Positions 60,001-64,000 of a stretch of 64,000 nucleotides of DNA are shown here, in pieces (the stretch's first letter is position 1; each line of letters opens with the position of its first letter). The translations under genes were made by a program, and so were the position numbers. The notes below the pieces were generated by a model. That model worked only from the letters and a program-made list of their open reading frames with translations. It made no database searches and was not told the DNA's origin. Origin of the DNA: Plutella xylostella (taxonomy: Eukaryota; Arthropoda; Insecta; Lepidoptera; Plutellidae); the NCBI RefSeq assembly GCF_932276165.1, contig NC_064006.1, forward strand, positions 6,834,501-6,898,500. Reading direction: 5' to 3'.

Positions 60001-63000
60001 GAATATAATATTATGGTTGAAGCATTAATTAATAAACGAACAAATGGCGATAACTAGGATTGGGCCTTCTTTGCATTTGTTACTGAAATGAAATAACCGA
60101 CAAGACGATCACTTGTGATATTATCTGAAAATTGATTGTTATTGTTACAAACAACACACTGATCTGACACTTGTAATACGATGTGTAAAACCTTGGTTCG
60201 AACAGAACACCGACCTGACACTCGATAGGCACGCTCTGCAGTTCGACTATTCTCTATTTTTTTGGAGACAGTAATATTATTGTAACAAATAGCACACTGA
60301 CCTTGCACTTGTCGATAGGCATGCTCTACAGCACTATTTACCCCTTGAGCTTGTGTTGTAAATTTACTTTTACAAACAACACAGCAATCATACTCTTGTG
60401 ATACGTCGCAATTCATTATTACAAACAGCACACTCACCTTGCACTTGCCGATGGAAACGCTCTGCAGAGTCTGCAGTGCTTTTGACCCGTTGAGCGCGTC
60501 TTGTAAAACCATTGTTACAAAAGTAAAGCGAGCTTGTCAATAGGCACGCGTGTTACAAACTCATAGTAACAAACAGCGCACTCACCTTGCACTTGTCAAT
60601 AGGCACGCTCTGAAGCGCTATCAGCCCCTTTCCGCAGCGGTCCGGCGGAGACGTGCCGATATTTGGATACCTAGATAGCGACCTCTATACTATAGGAACT
60701 ACTAAATTTGACAAACAACGGCAACGACATTGATGCGAGCTATCCGCTATTTGTCTACTCTGACAATGAGCCAAGTCAAATTTCCTTCTAATCAAGCCTT
60801 AAAAATGAGATTCATATAAATGTATTTTAGAGTACCACCTGTATATGTAGAGTTAATATAATAGACGGACTTTTGATAGTCGGACGCTATTTACATAGTT
60901 TCTTAGGTCGTAAAGATGTGAAAGCGCTATTATTATGTAAAATCATTGCAACAAACAGCGCACTCACCTTGCACTTGTTGATAGTACAAACAACACACTC
61001 ACCTTGCACTTGTCAATGGGCACGCTTTGCAGTGCTATTAATCCCTTGAGCGCGTGTTGGAGCGCCTTGCCGCAGCGGTCCGGCGGAGATGTGCCGAGAG
61101 GCTCGCTCTCCTTCTCTCTGGACTTAGGACCCTGGGGGCAGAGGGGGGAAATATTAGGTTATTGAAGAAAGTTGAAAATCTTCGACCAATAATGTAACCG
61201 TTACATTATATACAAATTTACCTACAAAGTTGTCGGACGGAAGTGTGTCGTTTTCTGTTAGATTATAACAAGGAATTAGTTGTAGACTTTTGACACATCT
61301 GACAAGAATTTAATATGGAGATGGCGTATTATTGATGACATTACAAACAGGGGTGTTAATGATCTAACAGACTATGGTGAAACTAGGTATAAATATGCCA
61401 TTGGAATATTTAACACAGGATGTTAGAAGAAGGATGGCTAAAAGTTGATAATTTATGTGATTCTTCTGTGGGTAAAATCTATGTACAACGGTGTGGATTA
61501 TTACGGGCAGAAAATAAAACCTACAGAAAAAGAAAAACTAGTTGAAAATGGGGTAACTGTTATTGACATGGTATGAAACTTGTGACAGCCGGAGCGATGG
61601 CGGGGCGGGGCGGTGCGGCGCTCGATCGCCCATTTCGTACACAACGCTATGTTTTTAATGCATTTGGTTACATCTCGCGGCCTGATTGTCGGACCTATGA
61701 ATAAGCCCACATAGATAGTCCAGTCTTTATCTTCATATTATTTCTGTATTTGTGTGGCTTATTTGTATAATTACCGTGTGCGTGTGGTGCGCGCGGTCGG
61801 CTATATGACTCAGCGCGAGATCGCGTGCGTTAGACTCGTCCTCTTCAGACTCGTAGCACGGCTCTTCTGCGTCAGACTCGCTTTGGCTTTCCTCTGTAAC
61901 GTAATAGATGATAATTATTATGAATATTATCTATATTTATACAACGTTTTGTCGTAAATCACTGATTTCGGCGCAGCTAAAACCGTTAAGTAATCTATAA
62001 AAAGTGGGTGTGTAGTCAGTGTCAGTCGGCTCTTTGCGTTTTAGGAAATACCGGTTAAATTTGTATTGCCTCGCCTCGCTCGGTTCTCAAAGCTTGAGAG
62101 TATGCAGGGTTGAGATGTATGGCCTTGCTTCGCTCGGCACTCTAGGTTTTAGGAAATACGGGGTCGGTTTGAATGGCCTCGCTTCGCTCGGCTCTTTAGG
62201 GTTAAAAAAAATGCCGATAAGGTTAGGCTTTAGAGAATGCCGGGTTGAATTGTATGGGCTCGATAGTAACCGGATATCCCTCACAACCCAGCCCCCGTAT
62301 TTTGTAACTTTTTGAGAGTTAGAAACCGGTGATAATTGGTATCAACTTGAGAGACTTATTAACCGAAAACACCGAAAATCTTAGTGAAAGAAATATGCAA
62401 GAAGCCTACCAATATATCCTTACATTCAACACAAACGTTTGTGAAATCAGATAAGTCAGTAAAAAGTTATTAATTAATAATGCTCTAAGTTGTCAGCCAT
62501 TTTATATCAACCAACCCCACTCGGAGTTACATAATACGGGGGCTGGTAGGGTACTATTCTATTCTATTCTGGTAGGGGGTGAAGTTCCTGTACGTGGCTC
62601 TCTCGAGTGGAACCTTTGTACATATCCCCTTGATTTCAGCTCAGCCAGCCTAGCTCCCGAGTAAACTGGAGTAGGAAGCTTGGGTGTTCCAATAGCTGAG
62701 ATAGGCGCTCTGTTGGTCCAAGAATAGATAATCTTGTTTCTGTAGTAGGTAGGGTACTGACCGGTGAACTCGGGGCGCGCGGGGTCGGTGGCGGCGGGCA
62801 GCAACAAGTCCGCCAGCATGTAGTGCGCGGACGCCACGATCTGCGCGTGCGCATCGGCGCGGAGCAGCGAGATGGCCTGCTCTAGCAGCTGCTTCACGTG
62901 CTTGGACCTGGGGAGTGGATTGGTAAAATTATTATTATGTTTTCTTTCGAAACACAACAGCAGATTGGTTTGTAAAAATCATATTTTTCCTATATTTATA

Positions 63001-64000
63001 CTAAAGCTGCGTACAGACCGGCCAAACGAACGGGTTTCGTTGACCTTCGTTTCTGCAATCTGCCCTGTATTATGTATGATAAATATCCATCGTTGAGCGT
63101 TCGTTGGGCCGGTCTGTGCGTAGCTTAAGAAATCAAATAAGAGCTGTTGCACGCTTCGTCTATGGAAAATGGTATTTATATTTTACTAGCTGTTCCCGCT
63201 AGCTTCGCTTCGCCTTGAACAGTTTTCCGTGGGAATTCCGCGATAAAAAGTAGCCTATTCGTTAATCCAGGGTGTCAGCTAACTCCATTCTAATTTTTTT
63301 TTTTATTTTAGCCGGCATCTAAAAAAATGCAGTGCTGTTGAGTATGAAGTCATCTATAATCTATGGTTGTTTGTCTATGGTTGAAAACCTCCCATTGACC
63401 AATAGCGTGGCGTTTTGGCACAATCCACCTTTAACATGTCCTAAAAAGTGTCTTCTGGGCATTGGTCAAAATATCCGCCCTATAAGAAACCGAAAAAGTG
63501 CGTGCGTAGTTCTATACTCTGCCGTGGCGTTAGTGTCGCTTAAAAATATTTTGCTTTCGTCTAGAGAGGATTTTTTCTGTGTCACCTTAGTAGGGTGACA
63601 GTATGTGCCTTGGGTGATAGTAATAGTTCATCATTTTTCGCTCTAGTCTAGTTGAAAGCGAAAGATGGCGCTAGTAGTTCTATACTCTGTCGTGGCGCTA
63701 GTGTCAAAAAAAACTTTCGCTTTTGTTTTGTTCTAGGGCCGAATTTATAATGAATCACACTTGAAGCCTTGTAGTACGCCTTGTAGCCTTTTGGCCACCC
63801 TACAGTACATATTTATACACAATAAGTTACTCATTTTGCATTCTTCTGGAGCAGAATTAATACAGTATAAGTTAGTGACCTGTTAGTGAGCCTCATGTTC
63901 CTGTGGGCGCGGTACAGCGGCATGGCCGCGGCGTGGTGAAGGGGTTGTCCAGCGCGTCCGGACACAGCCACGTCAGCGCGTATAGCCACCAGCAGCAGCA
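48080..64000 (-). CDS. EDRF1: EDRF1 (erythroid differentiation-related factor 1), C-terminal part
   Basis: Twelve minus-strand exons join in phase to about 808 aa, running off the right edge: 64000-63880, 62907-62762, 61893-61775, 61131-61003, 59996-59421, 59060-58979, 58283-58122, 51640-51418, 51034-50860, 50456-50317, 48942-48785, 48477-48080 (stop). Recognisable family features, in order, are D-N-P-F-T-x-P; a helical block ending A-H-Y-M-L-A-D; a Ser/Glu-rich acidic linker (E-S-E-E-D-E-S); then repeated TPR-like helices (Y-Y-E-R-A-L, L-A-L-L-Y-C-N-K-A-R-F, Y-Y-S-K-A-E-D-L-Y-Q-A-A, R-A-A-M-T-L-H-R-L-A-S-L-Y). In vertebrates EDRF1 is a nuclear factor linked to globin expression; its insect role is poorly known. 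The C-terminus has a Pro/Glu-rich insert. The edge exon has a frameshift. Confidence 0.85.
49268..49717 (-). pseudogene. LINE ORF2 3' end with zinc-finger tail, in an EDRF1 intron
   Basis: The minus-strand frame translates R-W-E-D-L-T-A-Q-R-P-E-W-R, then a zinc-knuckle-like C-P-Q-C-A-R-G-F...H-L-R-A-H, then an (ATC)n-encoded Ile run. This is the typical C-terminus of an insect non-LTR retrotransposon reverse-transcriptase ORF. It is truncated at the 5' end, and no catalytic YxDD motif is present. Confidence 0.75.
49881..49934 (-). repeat. duplicated 50-bp fragment of an EDRF1 exon
   Basis: 'catggcggcgcggaactggt' through 'ggggcccggcgtcaggcg' is an essentially exact copy of 50358-50409 in the exon at 50317-50456. 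It lies in the downstream intron in the same orientation and lacks the exon's own ends. Confidence 0.8.
52106..52618. mobile_element. 513-bp palindromic foldback element
   Basis: The left arm starts AATAGGCTATGTCTGAAAAA and runs about 195 bp to 'catcgtctctatagg'. The right arm is the inverse and ends AGCCTATT at 52618. The centre is only about 120 bp. No ORF. It lies in the large EDRF1 intron. Confidence 0.8.
52872..52951 (-). repeat. tRNA-like SINE head
   Basis: On the minus strand it reads 'ctctgtggtctagtggtaga' (A box) and GGTTCGATTTCC (B box), very like the head of the SINE at 46105-46490. Confidence 0.5.
53690..54395 (+). other. CpG-rich exon-like island ending in a strong donor
   Basis: An isolated GC-rich block in an AT-rich intron ends with cagcagccg|gtaagt at 54395-54396 on the plus strand, opposite to EDRF1. 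It holds a 31-codon ORF from 53913 (M-D-A-V-S-D-G-C-N-S-T-G) and a second Ala/Pro-rich frame to 54231 with S-R-K-R-R-R-E. This pattern suits a promoter and 5' UTR exon with upstream ORFs of a nested or antisense gene. I found no clear downstream exon. A small acidic ORF with AATAAA at 57659-57788 could be a 3' end, but nothing links them. Confidence 0.35.
54440..57000 (+). pseudogene. decayed DIRS-like tyrosine-recombinase retrotransposon
   Basis: Pieces appear in element order. A reverse-transcriptase palm near 54853-54945 reads W-I-A-E-T-L-R-T-R-G-I-R then Y-L-N-D-Y, a degenerate Y-x-D-D box. The RT end at 55027-55240 reads L-E-F-L-G-V-G-W-D-T and L-L-G-K-F-N-F-V. An RNase H-like block at 55630-55900 reads D-N-R-T-V-M-A-Y-I, G-G-T-R-S and Q-Y-L-P-G. 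A tyrosine-recombinase segment at 56729-56986 reads V-T-K-R-T-A-T-L-L-L-L-Y-S-G-R-R-V-H-D-L. Stops, frameshifts and an internal 218-bp tandem duplication show it is dead. Having a recombinase after RT/RNase H separates DIRS from LTR elements and LINEs. The terminal repeats were not found. Confidence 0.75.
55093..55500. repeat. 218-bp tandem duplication inside the DIRS-like element
   Basis: 'tattcaacagtcaattattg' at about 55096 recurs at about 55312 ('...ttactgg') and the next roughly 150 bases match with a few substitutions. The RT-tail frame (G-S-W-N-L-K-Q-A-Q-R-L-L-G-K) is therefore encoded twice. Confidence 0.8.
57659..57788 (+). other. 41-codon acidic ORF with overlapping poly(A) signal
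   Basis: The ATG at 57659 opens M-K-K-L-D-G-I-L-D-M and ends with a very acidic D-S-D-D-D-E-D-E-D tail. The stop TAA at 57782-57784 overlaps AATAAA at 57783-57788. It could be the last exon of a nested gene or of the neighbouring retroelement. Not recognised. Confidence 0.25.
58690..58795 (-). repeat. LINE 3' remnant
   Basis: Reverse-complement of the 'atgaggaaggccgaggaccg' to 'gcctatgtccagcagtgg' ending seen at 30310-30400, diverged. Confidence 0.55.
60054..60990 (-). repeat. cluster of about seven decayed copies of an EDRF1 exon end
   Basis: Downstream of the exon 61131-61003 (minus strand), its last codons and donor (...S-V-P-I-D-K-C-K|gtgagt, followed by 'tgtgctgtttgtaac') recur near 60985-60955, 60655-60585, 60560-60535, 60512-60425, 60360-60300, 60240-60210 and 60170-60140. 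The copy at 60655-60585 keeps about 24 in-frame codons with a 21-base deletion. The copy at 60512-60425 keeps about 28 codons. Several donors remain GT. The apparent 152-codon minus ORF at 60054-60512 is a read-through of these copies. Confidence 0.8.
62027..62262. repeat. degenerate minisatellite, ~66-70-bp units
   Basis: Three to four diverged units carry 'gcctcgcttcgctcggctct' followed by 'aggttttaggaaatac'. The apparent 98-codon ORF with L-A-S-L-G repeats is a translation of this array. Confidence 0.65.
62284..62555. repeat. MITE with 'CCAGCCCCCGTATT' ends
   Basis: The left end 'cccagcccccgtattttgta' and right end 'tacataatacgggggctggt' are inverted, ~20 bp, bracketing ~270 bp immediately after the minisatellite. 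Confidence 0.6.
63186..63295 (+). repeat. RTE-type LINE/SINE tail
   Basis: 'ctagctgttcccgctagctt' to 'gataaaaagtagcctattcg', as in 33452-33540. Confidence 0.65.
63500..63720. repeat. imperfect tandem duplication
   Basis: 'tagttctatactctgccgtg' near 63508 recurs as 'tagttctatactctgtcgtg' near 63676. Each is followed by 'gcgttagtgtc' or 'gcgctagtgtc', then A-rich sequence and 'tttcg'. Confidence 0.55.

Noticed and set aside
62019..62315. 98-codon ORF with L-A-S-L-G repeats
   Set aside because: Translation of a degenerate minisatellite, not a protein gene.

Overview
The window looks like nuclear DNA of a moth or butterfly (Lepidoptera). The reasons are the AT-rich background dense in TAGGTA/TACCTA words, the typical lepidopteran SINE and LINE ends (for example 'gaggcctatgtccagcagtgg' followed by a GAT repeat), small exons with GT-AG introns, and animal gene families. 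No bacterial-style genes, operons or CRISPR arrays were seen. Most of the six-frame ORFs are noise, so genes were rebuilt here from exon phase and splice sites.

Left part (1-10.3 kb): two tiny cysteine-rich protein genes on + (1499-1726 and 3023-3163) that look like diverged tandem paralogues. Between and beyond them lies the 3' end of an unrecognised Ser/Pro-rich gene on - (six phase-consistent exons, 3519-6502). Next is a secreted inhibitor-cystine-knot (knottin) peptide gene on - with a TATA box, non-coding first exon and poly(A) signal (7701-9446). Then comes a compact single-exon coiled-coil protein on - (9891-10256).

Middle (10.3-23 kb): mostly repeats, with one weak first-exon candidate on - (13444-13576). 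Two non-autonomous DNA elements (16.3-18.6 and 20.3-21.2 kb) have long terminal inverted repeats whose core is iterated inside. A third of the same design lies at 39.3-40.2 kb.

23.2-46.7 kb: a complete sugar-transporter gene on +, facilitated trehalose transporter (Tret1-like), with 10 coding exons joining in phase to 486 residues. Intron 1 is 13 kb. It holds a 1.66-kb giant foldback element and a perfect 1550-bp tandem duplication. Other introns hold many MITEs.

48.1-64 kb: the C-terminal two thirds or so of EDRF1 (erythroid differentiation-related factor 1, TPR-like) on -, convergent with the transporter. There are 12 phase-consistent exons, and the gene runs off the right edge. The edge exon carries an apparent 1-base frameshift. 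The 6.5-kb intron holds a decayed DIRS-like tyrosine-recombinase retrotransposon, a 513-bp palindrome and a CpG-rich exon-like island with a strong donor site on +.

The most unusual pattern is that in three introns of two unrelated neighbouring genes, the 3' end of the upstream exon with its splice donor has been copied, sometimes many times, into the following intron (43.07-43.33, 49.88-49.93 and 60.1-61.0 kb). Some copies are in phase and could act as micro-exons or alternative exons.
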